A stretch of DNA of 64,000 bases, taken from Macrothele yani (lineage: Eukaryota > Arthropoda > Arachnida > Araneae > Macrothelidae). The notes under the pieces were generated by a model that ran no database searches, was not told the DNA's origin, and saw nothing but the letters and a program-made list of their open reading frames with translations. The number at the start of each line of letters is the position of its first letter. The first letter of the stretch is position 1. The DNA is taken from positions 21,143,001 to 21,207,000 of the forward strand of contig CM077011.1 in the NCBI GenBank assembly GCA_039090855.1, read 5' to 3'. This document shows, piece by piece, positions 9,349 through 21,147 of the stretch. The position numbers and the translations under genes are program-made.

Positions 9349-12300
9349 TATGTAAGGTCATGTGATACGTAACATCACCGCCTCTCCTTGACAAATGTCA
9401 ACCCCGCCTTCTCGAGGTGCATCTTGTTCCCACTAAAAAGGGGCTCTGACGACCGCGGATAGCGGTATAGCTATACCATAGGGATTACACGATATGCTAT
9501 CCCACGCTCACCTACCCGCTTGGCCAGCGTTGTGGGTTTTGGCCAAACCCCTCCAAAATGACTCCACAACCTAAATCTTGGCCCTCAGTCCCCGGCAGCT
9601 GGAATGTACCTGGCCAAGGCAGCAGCCAGTGCACCCTGAATGCAAAGGGTGCTTAGAATCCCCGGAGGACCGGACTAGGCTGCCATCTGATGCTGACCTT
9701 GGCTACGTACAATGGACGCTTCCTATCTTCTGATTCAAGGCTTCTTGAATTTGAAGAGGAACTACAAAGGATCAAGTGGGACATCGTCGGGCTACGTGAG
9801 GTAAGGAGAAAAGGAGAAGATATAATGGAACTGAAAAGTGGACATCTCTTCTACTATCGTGGGACTGATACTGGCAGAACTAGTGGTGTTGGATTTATAA
9901 TAAACAAGAAACTGAAGAATAAAGTTGTAGAAGTTGAAAGTTCCTCTGACAGAGCTGCACGACTCGTTATCCAACTCTCGAGAAGATACAAGGTTCATAT
10001 TATTCAAACTTATGCACCCACCACAATGACAAGTCCTCCTGAAGAAGAAATTGAAAAATTTTATGAGGAAATTCGTCATCTAAATAATAAAGGTAAGCAG
10101 CACTTGAAGATAATTATGGGAGATTTCAATGCAAAAACAGGGCAACGGCAACAAAATGAAACTTCAGTAGGTAAATTCGGTCACCGCAACAGAAACCAGC
10201 GTGGAAATACTCTCGTTGAGTTTGCAGAGGCGGAAGAGTTTTTCATTTTGAACTCCTTTTTCAAGAAAAAGCCTCACAGGAAATGGACATGGAGACATCC
10301 AAGCGGGACGACAAGTGAAATTGATTTTATTATGTGTAACAAAAAATTCGTCATAGAAGACTGCAGTGTGCTAAACAAGTTCAACACAGGTAGTGACCAT
10401 AGATTATTGAGATGTAAGATGCACCTCAACACTAAACTCGAACGTGAAAAGCTCATAAGGCAAACAAAATGTATTGACATAAAAAACACCATAATACCTT
10501 CAAGTTGGAACTGAAGAACAGATTCTCTGTTTTTGAAGGCCTAACATCGGAAAAAGTGGATATTTCTGAAGTTAACAGAAAAGTAACCAAAGCTCTTATG
10601 GAAACAGCAACAAAATTAGCTGGGTCTAAGAACAAGTTGCATGTGAACAAATTATCAGGAAAAACCAAAATGTTGTTGCAAAAAAGAAGAAAGACGAGGA
10701 CAACTAAAGAAGATGTGACTTCCAAAGTGGAATATATAGAGCTATGGAAGACGGTACGAAAAAGTATCACTGAAGACGTAAGGAAATTCAACTGTGAACT
10801 AGTAAGGAAAGCAATTGAAAACAACCAAAGCCTAAAGATAGCAAAGGGACATCTCAGTAAGGGAAGAAAACAGATTATGGCACTGAGAAAAGAAGATGGT
10901 TCTGTAACAAGAAATAGAGGCAAAATTTTGACAAGAGTGAAAGATTTCTACTCCACATTATATGAAAGGGATGATACATGTACTCCAGACATCATGAAAG
11001 GTACCAGTAGCAGAGTTCTTCCAGTACTCCCAGCAGAAGTTGCACATGCAATCAAGAACATGAAGCGAGGAAAAGCTCCAGGAGAAGATGTAATTACTGT
11101 AGACATCATACAAGAAGCAAGTGGAGAAATCGAAACTGTGCTCGCTCAAATTTTCACTCGATCCCTTAATGAAGGGAAGATACCTGAGGATTGGAACAAC
11201 ACTACAATGATCCTGCTACAAAAAACGGGGACATTGAGGATATCAGGAACTACAGACCTGTCAGCCTAATCTCAGTGGTATATAAAACCTTCACTAAAGT
11301 TCTTTCACTCCGTTTGAAGGTAACACTGGACATGACTCAACCGAGAGAACAAGCTGGATTCAGAAGTGGCTACAGCAGAATAGATCATATCCACGTACGG
11401 AGAGAACTAATTGAAAGAGCGAGGGAATATGAACTTCCATTGTGCATGGCTCTTATCGATTATGAAAAAGCCTTTTGATTCGGTGAAACCATCAGCAGTT
11501 ACAATGGCTCCGAAATCGTATGGTATTGAAGATGCATACATTAATATTATTAATAACATCTAAGAAAATGCAAGTGCAAAGATTAGGCTACTTGAAGATA
11601 CAACACACATAAAAATTGGAAAGGGAGTGAGACAAGGTGACACCATATCTCCGAAGCTCTTTAATGGCACAATGGAAAATGTCTTTGAATCACTGAACTG
11701 GGAAAACAAAGGGATATAGATTAATGGAGATTATCTAACCCACCTTCGTTTTGCTGATGACGTAGTCATTTTTGCAAGTACCCCATCAGAGCTACAGAGT
11801 ATGATCCAGGAACTTGCTGACAAGAGTAAAGAAGTGGGATTAAAAATGAACTTTCAGAAGACAAAAGTGATGTTCAATGCTTTTACAAGAAATGAAGATT
11901 TATCGATTGATGGAGAAAAGCTGGAGATAACAGACACGTACGTTTTTCTTGGACAGCAGATATCAAGTGAGGGTCACATTGATGAAGAAATTAATCGGCG
12001 TACAAAACTTGCCTGGAGAGCTTTTGGAAGAAACATCATAATTTTCAAGAGCAATTAGCCATTATGTCTTAAAAGAAAACTGTTTGATCAATGCATCCTT
12101 CCAGTGCTTACGTATGGTGCAGAGACGTGGACCGTAACTAAAAGAGACATACAAAGGCTGCAGCCAACTCAAAGTAGCATGGAGAGGTGCATGCTTGGTG
12201 TAACCAGGAGAGATAAGAAGAGGAACTCGTGGATCCGAAAAATGACAAGAGTGGAAGACATCATGATCAGAGTTAAATCCCTGAAATGGGAATGGGCTGG

Positions 12301-12533
12301 ACAATGGGCTGGACAGACCATCGATGGACAGACTAAATTTTAGATTGGATTCCAAGGGACAGGAAAAGACCTTGAATAAGACCACATGGGAAATGGGTGG
12401 ATGAAATTCTAAAGTATGCGTGAGTGACATGTTGGAGACTGGCACAAGACAGATAATTGTGGAAGGAAACTTGGGGAGACCTTCGTCCAGCAGTGGATTG
12501 ATAATAGTTGACAATGATGATGATGATGATGAT
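9349..12533 (+). mobile_element. RTE-clade non-LTR retrotransposon, copy 2, full length but broken
   Basis: It begins at about 9349 (TTATGTAAGGTCATGTGATA), matching the leader of copy 1, and ends with a longer GATGATGAT tail near 12533. It sits head to tail behind copy 1. By eye it is highly similar to copy 1 throughout, including the leader, but has its own substitutions and indels. A GA microsatellite follows at 12555. Confidence 0.9.
9690..12343 (+). pseudogene. RTE endonuclease-reverse transcriptase pseudogene (copy 2)
   Basis: The endonuclease is open from 9690 to about 10490 with MGDFNAKTG and SDHRLLRCKM intact, and here it is not interrupted at the site that broke copy 1. A deletion near 10482, relative to copy 1 (ACATAAAAAACACC against ACATAACCAACCTTAAAAAACACC), shifts the frame. 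RT segments continue at 10505-11269, 11191-11478 and 11801-12058 in shifting frames. Frameshifts lie near 11220 and 11473 (an extra T in GCCTTTTGATTC), and there are stops at TAAGAAAAT (about 11562), ATATAGATT (about 11716) and CAATTAGCC (about 12055). FADDVV remains readable near 11750. No functional protein is expected. Confidence 0.9.
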
Positions 12534-12548
12534 TTTATATATATAAAT

Positions 12549-12554
<6 letters not shown>

Positions 12555-12592
<38 letters not shown>
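12555..12592. repeat. GA microsatellite
   Basis: An uninterrupted AG run follows the RTE copy 2 tail. Confidence 0.95.
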
Positions 12593-12593
<1 letters not shown>

Positions 12594-12713
12594 AGTACTA
12601 GTTCTGCCAAATATATATTTGCAGTGTTAACACTTTTAACACAGTGTTACATCTGATCCGAATTTTTTCAGAAAAAAAATTTGATTAAGAGAAGTAGAAT
12701 GTTGTGTACCGTC

Positions 12714-12818
12714 AGATGTGGATATTTTCTTACCAACATGTGATGTCAGAAGTGGATTTCTTCTAACCAACATATCTGCTGATGTGGATTTCTTCTAACT
12801 AGCATGGCTGCTGATTTC
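12714..12818. repeat. Irregular short tandem repeat, three copies
   Basis: GATGTGGATTTCTTCTAACC-AACAT-type units recur from about 12714, 12742 and 12781 with variable spacing. Confidence 0.6.
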
Positions 12819-13604
12819 ATGTAGTCGCGATAACATTACCTCTTACTCTTGGCCAATTTTTTAAATTTTATTCTTGGAGCATGCCCATGAATCCAAAAGC
12901 TACAGGGCAAAGACGGAGAAATTAATTTCTTAGAACAAAAAATCAAGGTTGGAAAATATATGAAGACAATTTTGTGGTCAATGCTTATGTAAAATGATGC
13001 ATGACAACATCGTCATTAATCATGGAGAAATTTTTAATGAAGCATTTCTGATACACGGTTTATTAAATTTTCTTGTTCTTTTTGTTAAACACTGACGAAA
13101 CATCGGAAACAGACAACTGAGAATTATTTTTTGCAAAAGAAAATATTTGGAAGTCCAGACAAATACCCAACATGAGGACAAACTAGGGTTAAAAAACAAC
13201 AAAAACCAAAAACTTCTACTGTTGCATGCTAAGCAATCTATTTAAAAATAAAATGTACGCTCAGCGTTAAATAAAAAAAATGTAGATATATTTCGTTCTG
13301 TGTGTAGAAAACATAGAACTTAATTCGCCACTTACCTATCCATATATGCAATCAGTTTTCCTTTTATCCTTTTCTTTTTCCTTTTTTATTCGAATTTAAG
13401 ATTCGAACGAACACTGTCAGATTTTAACAGCCTTCGATTCGTAGTGTCACAATATTTGAAATCATCGACTGCACTCATACAGACACAAAACTAAAGAGAT
13501 TTCCTTCGAAACATACAAGTGCCTAGAATGTTTAGTTGTTTCTAATTCCCCAAAAACATCGTGAAATCCCCTACATCTAGGGTATTTTCCCTAGCGTTGA
13601 AACC

Positions 13605-13607
<3 letters not shown>
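12819..13607. other. AT-rich DNA, nothing recognised
   Basis: No open frame with family motifs, no inverted terminal repeats and no RNA gene seen. Confidence 0.4.
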
Positions 13608-13667
<60 letters not shown>

Positions 13668-13725
13668 AAGAGAGAGAAAGAGAAAGAAAGAGAGAGAATG
13701 AGAAAACAGAGACAGAGAGAAAGGG

Positions 13726-13756
<31 letters not shown>
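13608..13756. repeat. Long GA microsatellite with AAAG interruptions
   Basis: About 150 bp of GA repeats with a few GAAA and GAAT interruptions. Ser/Leu-only open frames read from the other strand are artefacts. Confidence 0.95.
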
Positions 13757-13758
<2 letters not shown>

Positions 13759-14889
13759 ATAAGCGCTCCAAAGTCCGTACTGACCATTAATTTTTATTTT
13801 TATTTTTATTTATTATTTATTTTTCTTTAAGAATTAGTGTAGCCGGGGCTTCCATAGTTATCAGAAGTGAAGTTCAATAGCCATTTTTAGTGATAGTGAA
13901 TTGTAATAATTTCCCTTCATTTCCCGCCATTTTGATGAGCTGGGAAGCAAACGTCAATGTACTTATTTTACCACGCGTCGCAGCAGAGGGGATTTAGATT
14001 TATAGTTTCGTCGATGTGAGAAGAATGAAACTGGACATTATTGCTTTTCCGCCGTCCCAAACAGCACGATGAAAAGGGGGGCAGCGAGGGCAATAAAGGA
14101 TCTTTGCGTTTTTCGGAGAGGAGGCATCTTAGGATGGGACTTCGGGTAGGTGGAATTCGTCGGACTTCACACGGGAGAGAGGGTGTTCTCTCCAAGCAAG
14201 AGAACAGGGGACATTTTGGCAGAAAGTCGACGAAGGAGGAGTATTTTAGCAGGGGTGCAGGCATCGTCGGGACAAAGAGAAGTAGGTAGGAATGAGGCCG
14301 ATGATGAGAGAGACGGAAGGAGATTATGAGGGGTTAATAAGATATAGAAAGAACGGAGATCAGGACAAGGCTTAGACACATTCCCCGTAACATCTGAATA
14401 AAAGTCTTCCTCACTGCAAAGATTTAGCTTTAGTCGATTCTCTTTTATATACTTCATATTTTATTTAACTGCTCCAGTCGGGAGAACTACGGGTTAAACC
14501 CCCAATACAGAACTTACTGCAAAGAAAGCATTAAAAGAACCCTCCACACCAGGCGCTGTAATACTGTAGAACTCAGCACCAAGCCCTGTAACATTAATGC
14601 TCCTACGTCCTAAACAAACTGTCGAATCTTCTCTGGTTTTATTTATCGGCTTAGGTATTAGCGATCTGACATCTAAATCCACGGCTATGTTAAGTTTCTA
14701 CTTTTGTGATTAGGAATCTCGCTCCTTCTGACTAATATGACAGCTCATATAAGCTTAATACTTGTAATTTAAAATTTAATCCTGTAGAGTGTAAAACCGA
14801 TTGAAGTTTTCAGTATTTTTTTCTCCAGAAATTAAAGGTCCTTTTTCTCAAATGTTCTGCTCATCTTAGTTTTTGTTTTCTTGATCAGG
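13757..14889. other. Unassigned stretch; contains one arm of a direct repeat
   Basis: It starts with a TTTTTATT-rich run (13790-13827). Arg/Gly-rich frames (14041-14289) and a minus-strand 62-codon frame (14494-14682) show no motif. The piece 14692-14757 (TTTCTACTTTTGTGATTAGG and onward) recurs at 15429-15490 (TTTCCACTTTTGCGATCAGG), so the TRIM at 14890-15388 sits between two copies of a diverged repeat about 735 bp apart. Confidence 0.5.
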
Positions 14890-15388
14890 TACTGCGCGAA
14901 AGCCACTTGCCAACGGCGGAAATCGAACCCACTTCTTTCTGCTACGGAGCCCAATGCTTTCCCAATCAAGCGACACCGACAAAGTTTGTCGCTGCAATTT
15001 TACGGTCTTGGCATGTGCTCCACCTTTGAGGTAAGTACGACATATATATCATTCTTGTGAAGTAGCTGGGACGGAATCGTTGGTTTCCGAGTTATCCAGC
15101 AAGTCACACCTGATGAAGAGTTCAGTGTAGGAGAAGGAATTCAGATTAATTCCAGACGATATGCGAAACGAACATCACACATTTGTCGAAGAACCCAACG
15201 ACCAGGATATTCATTTGACGCTCGGACGCCAATATAACGAAACATCGATTTGGCAGTGACGGAAATTTGAACTAGAATCCTTCTGCTCTGGAGCCGAATG
15301 CTTTCCGAATTAAGTTACACCGACAAATTTTGTTGCTGCAAATTTGTCCTCTTAATATGTAATTAATCTCCGACGTAGGTACATTACA
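14890..15388 (-). mobile_element. TRIM-like miniature LTR element with tRNA-like LTRs, copy 1
   Basis: Terminal direct repeats are at 14890-15042 and 15233-15388, read on the minus strand so that the 5' LTR is the right one. Both contain a tRNA-like block (A-box-like CGCTTGATTGG and B box GGGTTCGATTTCC in the left copy). Next to the 5' LTR, inward, is TGGCGTCCGAGCG, the diverged counterpart of the TGGCGCCCGAAC primer-binding-site-like sequence of the 57.6-kb copy. CAGG occurs immediately outside both ends (14886-14889 and 15389-15392), a 4-bp target duplication. The internal part is 190 bp with no coding capacity. Confidence 0.8.
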
Positions 15389-17180
15389 CAGGTTAGCGAG
15401 CCCGCGACTGAAACTTACGGCTCTTTTAATTTCCACTTTTGCGATCAGGGATCACCCTCCTGTTGACTACCATGGCCGCTCACTAAGTTTGATATTGTAG
15501 AGTATGTATGGCGAAATGAACTTATGGATTTTTCGGTGAAACGACTTTTCGGGAAATTAAATAATTTTCGGTGATGTGACCCTTTGGTCAAATGGACCAA
15601 ACCCGTTCCTGCTCTCGCTTTAAACGACATCACGGCTTTTACTAACTAATAATACCAAAATGTGCATTAATTTTAGCTGTAGAGACGCTGGAACTAGCAA
15701 AAAAAAAAGACAAATATATAATTAAATATGGGAAAAGAAAATTTCTAATGCACTGCAGCAGAAAACCTAATAAAAAGAATTAGAATTGTGGTATATCGAC
15801 AGTCGGAATTTTATTGATATGATAAAAAGTGAACGGTTGCTGCTCAAACAAAACCATAACCTTTCAACGATGTATTACATATTCTTATTTCGCTTGTACT
15901 TCTTGAAAGTAGAAACAGTAACTTACATTAAGCCAGGAAGTTATAAATAATACCCTGAATTTAATTTAGCCAGCACGCAGAACTTGAACTCAAAGAATTT
16001 ACAACGCACTTTACAACCGAGATGTTGCATAAATTTCTCCAGGAAACATTCAAATATTCCTGTGTCGTGAGCAGAAATATCTAAAGTTACGGAGAAAACG
16101 AATACTCGACATTCTTCGTTTCGAATATGTGTGAAATAAAACACCCGCACTATTCCTTCAAATTCTTCGCCGCTGTTTTCGAGACACTTGCGGAACATTT
16201 TCATCGAAGAATTTAAGGCACACACAGACACACGTTCCTGACGGCGACCTTGCTGTCACGAAAATATCTCGTGCAATGTAAAACAAATGGGTAAAATTCG
16301 CTTCGATGTTTTCTTGGAATAAATTTCGACGGAACAGGGCTCCCTTCAAGGTAACCCCCTTTATACATCTTATTAAATTCGGTATTAAATATTTGCATAT
16401 TTTTCCAAGTAATCCACTAATGCCTCTATATCGCTAGTACAGTTACCTACGACTCCAATAAGAGATGAAATATTGTGCTTCAAACTGTAGCTGCGTTTTT
16501 CTTATTTCGAAACTGAATTTAACCTTTCGTATTATTATCATCTTTTGGGAGAAGATCTCTCGAGAGAAACACATTGTCTAAACGTATGCTTTAAGAATAT
16601 TTTACTGCAGTTGTTTGTTTGAAGGAAACGGGGGTAAATTTATTATATAGTGTCAAACGGGAAATCAGATAGAATTGAAGTAATGAATTATTCAGCTTAT
16701 GTTTCAAATGCCATATGTATTTATCATACACATTTTCCTACCTTTATGAACCACATATCTTCTTGGATCTGAGATTATAGTTTTTAGATGACTCATAACC
16801 ATTCCAGAAAATGAATTAATGCAAACTAAGGACCCGATAGCCAGATGGTAACATGACCTTTAGCGACGTACACAGTGCCCCAAAAGTCACTGAAAATCTT
16901 GAAATGATCTGGAAATACTACTGTGGTGTCCCGAAAGAACGCCGGTTTTCCATTGGACAGTTCCACGACGTAATTAAGAATATTTTTCTGCGGGGCAGTT
17001 TTCCTGTTCTGCACACAATTGAGAACGCGTATAGTAGGGAATAAAACGAGGTGTGAAGCTCATGTCGCGAGCCATGCGTTGAGCTTGTACCTCGATCAGT
17101 TGCAATGGCTACAAAGTTAAAAATATTGACTCTATTGTGACGTTACTGGAAACATAAGTTAAAAGCTGCTAAAGCAGTCC
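15389..17180. other. No recognised gene
   Basis: Apart from the second arm of the direct repeat at 15429-15490, no family, RNA gene or convincing exon was recognised. Minus-strand frames around 15941-16398 have no motif. Confidence 0.4.
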
Positions 17181-18620
17181 CAAAAATGAACGAAGTTGAA
17201 GGTGAATACCTGACGGCTACTCGGACAGCACAAATATGATTCAAGAAATTTTGCACTGGTGACTTGAGCTTCAAAAGAAAGGAAGTTTCGGGTAGGTCCT
17301 GTATTGTTGATTTGGATGCGCTCCAAGTGGCCGTGGAAGACAATTAATAAACAACCACTCAAAAATTGTCAGAAGAACTGGGAGTTCCTTAATCTAACAT
17401 CGCTGAGCACCTGCACAAGATCGGAAATGTTTACAGAAAATGCCGTAAGATTCCTCATGAGCTCTCTTCGGTTCAAACTCAACGACGTGTCGAGGTATGC
17501 AAGCAACAACTGCTCAGAAATCCACAAAAGTAGATATGTCTGCGTAATTCAGATTCTTCACAACAGTGGTTGAATAGAGGTGAACTAGCTTTACCTACCC
17601 ACAAACGCGGACGTTTTGAAAAAACATTTATGCTGTGTGTCTGGTGGAATTATTAATGTGTAATGCCCTTTGAGCATCTTCCGAATGGTCGGTCTATCAG
17701 TGCCGAACTGTATTTGCAGCAATTAGAGAGAGTGCCTGGTTGAATTATGAAGGTGTAACCCACTTTGAGCACCTTCCGAATGATAGGTCTATCAGTGCCG
17801 AACTGTATTCGAAGCAATTAGACAGTGTCTGGGGGAATTATGAAGGTGTAACCCACTTAGAGCACTTTCCGAATGGTCGGTCTATCATTGCCGAACTGTA
17901 TTGGAAGCAATAAGACAGGGTGTCTGGTGGAATTAAGAAGGTGCAATCCAATTTGAGCACCTTCCGAATGGTTGGTCTATCAGTGTCGAACTGTATTCGA
18001 AGCAATTAGACAGTGTCTGGTGGAATTATGAAGGTGCAATCCAATTTTAGCACCTTCCGAATGGTCAGTCTATCAATGCCGAACTGTATTCGCAGCAATT
18101 AGACAGTGTCTGGTGGAATTATGAAGGTGTAACCCACTTTTAGCACCTTCCGAATGGTCAGTCTATTAATGCGAACTGTATTTTCAGTAATTAGACAGGA
18201 TGAATGACAGACTTCAGCAGAAGTATCCTGCTTTAGCCAACCGAAAGCGATCACTTCTGCAACAAGACAATGCAAAATATCATAATAATCGGATTCACGT
18301 TAAACTTCAATCACTGCGTGAAATCGATCTGCTACCTCATCCAGCGTAAATTCACGACCTTCCTCCTTCAAACTACTACTTGTTTTGGGCGATGGCGCAT
18401 TTTCTCCTTGCCAAGCGGTTGGCTACTTTGTACAATGTCAAACGTAATTGTCAAGAGTTCTTGCTTCTAAACCGAAGGCTTGGCACCGTGCACACCGTGC
18501 ACAACTGGCACACAGATGGGTTTCAAACTACTGAACATGATGGCATGCAATTTGAAATTTAGCTGGGATTCCTCCGTACTTCTGCGTAAGTGGAACTGTT
18601 GTATCAAACACGCCGATTTT
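17180..18620 (+). pseudogene. mariner transposase pseudogene expanded by an internal tandem array
   Basis: The plus strand from about 17186 reads, with stops, MNEVEGEYLTATRTAQ, FKKFCTGDLSFKRKEVSGR, VDLDALQVAVEDN, TTTQKLSEELGVP, IAEHLHKIG and HELSSVQTQRRVEVCKQQLL, the mariner (Hsmar1/SETMAR-type) helix-turn-helix and linker. It continues with LCVWWNY, then the 93-bp array (next entry), and resumes after it with NDRLQQKYPALANRKRSLL, QQDNAKYHNN (second catalytic Asp) and REIDLLPHPA, PPSNYYLFWAMAHFL. In-frame stops and a changed first catalytic block make it dead. No left inverted repeat was found. Right-end-like sequence appears in the following 111-bp array. Confidence 0.85.
17634..18200 (+). 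repeat. 93-bp tandem array, six copies, made of mariner coding sequence
   Basis: GCCGAACTGTAT recurs at about 17702, 17797, 17890, 17985, 18078 and 18170, giving spacings of 95, 93, 95, 93 and 92 bp. Each unit, read in the transposase frame, encodes the segment VWWNYEGVTHFEHLPNGRSI then SAELYSKQLD, which lies between the first two catalytic residues of a mariner transposase. Units of 93 bp keep frame and the 95-bp ones do not. The single-copy transposase sequence resumes on both sides. Confidence 0.9.
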
Positions 18621-19078
18621 TCTGGACAGCCCAATAATAAACCTAGTATAATGACGACGCGCATTTAATTCCGACTCAAGCCTTGATTTCTTTTTATCAA
18701 TTTTGTCCAGCTTTTAGCGCCTGGTGATTTTTTCGGACAACCCAATAATAAACCTTCTATCATGACGACGCGCATTTGATTCCGACTCAAGCTTTGATTT
18801 CTTTTTATCAATTTTTACGCAGCTTTTAGCGACAAGTGATTTTTCCGGACAACCTAATACTGTAATAAACTTTGCATAATGACGACGCGCATCTGATTCT
18901 GACTCAAGCCTTGATTTCTTTTTATCAATTTTTCTGCAGCTTTTGGCGCCAGGTGATTTTTCCGCACAACCCAATAATAAACCTTGCACCATGACGACGC
19001 GCATTTGATGCCGACTCAAGCCTTGATTTCTTTTTATCAATGTTTCTGCAGCTTTTGGCACCAGGCTCCAAGGATCTT
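18614..19078. repeat. 111-bp tandem array, four copies, each containing a mariner-like terminus
   Basis: CCAATAATAAACCT recurs at 18631, 18742, 18853 (with a 7-bp insertion) and 18971. Every unit holds GATTTTTCCGGACAACCCAATA, split here as GTGATTTTTCCGG and ACAACCCAATA, whose complement TATTGGGTTGTCCGGAAAAA resembles a mariner inverted terminus. It also contains ATGACGACGCGCATTTGATT and CTTGATTTCTTTTTATCA. The array directly follows the C-terminal end of the 17.2-kb transposase. Confidence 0.85.
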
Positions 19079-19699
19079 GCAAGATTGCTGGACACGAGAC
19101 TCCCGTACTAATTGAGTTTGAACAAATTAGATGGAAACTGTTTTCAAAGGCCTATATGGAATAGTCACCACATACTTTTATGTCATAATAGCTCCTGCTC
19201 GATCTGGTATTCATCTTCTACGACAATGACCCTACAAAATCCCTTGCATCATAGTAAGATTTTGTGAACAGCTCTTACATTTAACTGGTCCTATTCCTGC
19301 TTAAACAGTGATCATGCATCAAATCAGTTGTCGATGTTTACCTACAGCCCGTCTCAAAATTCTAAAATTCCTTGTAGAAAGCACAGGATATACTCACAGC
19401 AATGTCTTCAAATATTATAACTCTGATCGTGATTTTATCCGCCACCTGTTGAGACATTTATGCTTAAACTTCTTTTACGATTCGAAACCTTGTGTTGATG
19501 CACCTGTAAGTTACTACCATTTGCGCCACATAGTAGCAGGTGATTCTCTGCAGAATATCTGCTGCAGGATGTTTGGCTGAGATTAAAACTTAATTTTAGG
19601 GTAAACTTCGGATTAGTAACTGCATTTATAGCTGTACATAGCAATGATCATGAAAGTTCCAGCAAAACTTTAGACGTCTGCTTGGTGTCCGAGGGGCTG

Positions 19700-19870
19700 G
19701 TTTCTGACTAGTCGCCCTGTGTCTTAACCTGCAGCGGATTAGGTATTGGTTGTGTCCATTTCCTACAGCTCTCGCTCTCTATCTTACCTGGAACCAGTGG
19801 TCCTCAATTAAGGATATGAGACTACCTTTAGCTCTGTTAGTTATTCATGGTTGCCGTTATACCCGGGTAC
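19700..19870 (+). mobile_element. Degenerate SINE body (family of 60.0 kb copy)
   Basis: CTCTCGCTCTCTATCTTACC then TGGAACCAGTGGTCCTCAAT and TAAGGATATGAGAC resemble, in order, the body of the SINE copies at 59975-60183 (complement) and 43520-43660. No tRNA head is readable. Confidence 0.35.
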
Positions 19871-19934
19871 CAAAAAGAAACGCGGTATCCATAGCTTTTT
19901 TTGATAGGCCGTTTTGTCAATTAGTCTAAACTAT

Positions 19935-21147
19935 ACACAGTCGAGTCACATTATTGTGACCACCAGATACTTTTGACGTCAACATCGCGTAGCCAATGAA
20001 TGAAGACACGTATCGTGAGCTGGCTTGCAGTGTATATAAGGTGTGCTGTAAGCATTCTGAAAACATATCACTCGTTACTGTCATGGATAAAAGGAGCGAT
20101 TTATCAGATTTGCAAAAAGGAATGATTATGGGCTTTCGGGTCAAGGGTTTAAGAAATAGCGCAGCTGGTGAACTGTTCGCGTGTTGCTGTGGTTAAAGTG
20201 TATCGTGATTGGAGAAATGGCACCATTGCAGATATGCGGTGCGGAAACTGCGGAGCCCCACTTGCCATTGATGTGAGAGATGAACGTCGGCTGCGAAGAT
20301 GCGTGAGAACCGATGGACACGCTACAGTGGATCAACTCACTAGGCGAATGAACTAGGGGACTACCGGAAGTGTTCCTAAAACGACAGTTCAGCGACCCCT
20401 GTTGCGTATGGGGCTCCGATGCAGATGGATGGGCACTGCACCTATGCTAACGAAGGTGTATCGGTAGAAAAGGCTTACAATTCGACGGTAGTATCCGAAT
20501 TGGACCTCCGCTGATTAGCAAAGCATTTCCTTCTAGGTTGAGTCACGTTTTCTGCTTCATCGAACGGATGGACGTTGGCGTGTAAGGCGAGAAACATCGG
20601 AGAACAAACACTCTTCAACAATTGCTAGCACAACACAAGCTCGTGGGAGCAGCAATATGGTCTGGGGAATATTTTTGTGGCATTCGCTGGGTCCATTGAT
20701 ATCTGTGTAAGAAACTAAGGACCGAATTCTTTATGAATCCATTCTTTCAGACCACGTAAACCCATACATGCTGATTGTCCTCCCTGTAGCGTATGGATCT
20801 TCCAGCACGAAAATGTGACGTGTCACATAGATAGAAATGACTGAGAGTGGTTGGAAAAGCACTATGAAGTCTTCAAAGTACTTCCCTGGCCCACTAATTC
20901 CCCAGACTTAAACCCAATTGAGCATCTGTAGGACCACATCGATCGTGTTGTTCGTTCTATGGATCGTCCACCGCGCACCCTCCAGCAGCTGTCAGATGCA
21001 CTGCAGTCAGCATGGCTCCGTATACCTGTGAACACCTTCTAGCACCTTGAGTCACTCCCAGCCCGTCTAGCTGCTGTCCACGCTGCACACGGCAGTTACT
21101 CTGGATATTAATTAGCTGGTGGTCACAATGATGTGACTCGACCGTGT
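19935..21147 (+). mobile_element. Tc1-like transposon with intact inverted repeats
   Basis: ACACAGTCGAGTCACATTATTGTGACCACC (30 bp, quoted in parts ACACAGTCGAGTCAC / ATTATTGTGACCACC) at 19935-19964 is matched by its inverse at 21118-21147 with three differences. TA flanks both ends. The length of 1213 bp is usual for compact Tc1-like elements. Confidence 0.9.
20083..21080 (+). pseudogene. Tc1-like transposase pseudogene
   Basis: It starts MDKRSDLSDLQKGMIMGFRV at 20083 (helix-turn-helix), then shifts frame near 20165 into VAVVKVYRDWRNGTIADMRC. TTVQRPLLRMGLRCR follows near 20380. IFQHENVTCHID near 20808 is the QDNARPH block with Asp replaced by Glu. LPWPTNSPDLNPIEHL near 20885 is followed by a stop where Trp is expected. 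Several stops and frame changes indicate an inactive copy. Confidence 0.85.

Noticed and set aside
13542..13787. Ser/Leu-rich frames over the GA microsatellite
   Set aside because: Direct translation of simple repeats.
14041..14289. Arg/Gly-rich 82-codon plus-strand frame
   Set aside because: No family motif, and overlapping frames on the other strand are equally open. The purine-rich base composition explains it.
14494..14682. Protein-like 62-codon minus-strand frame
   Set aside because: No motif, no clear acceptor or donor at its edges, and it lies within repeat-flanked sequence. Not enough to call an exon.
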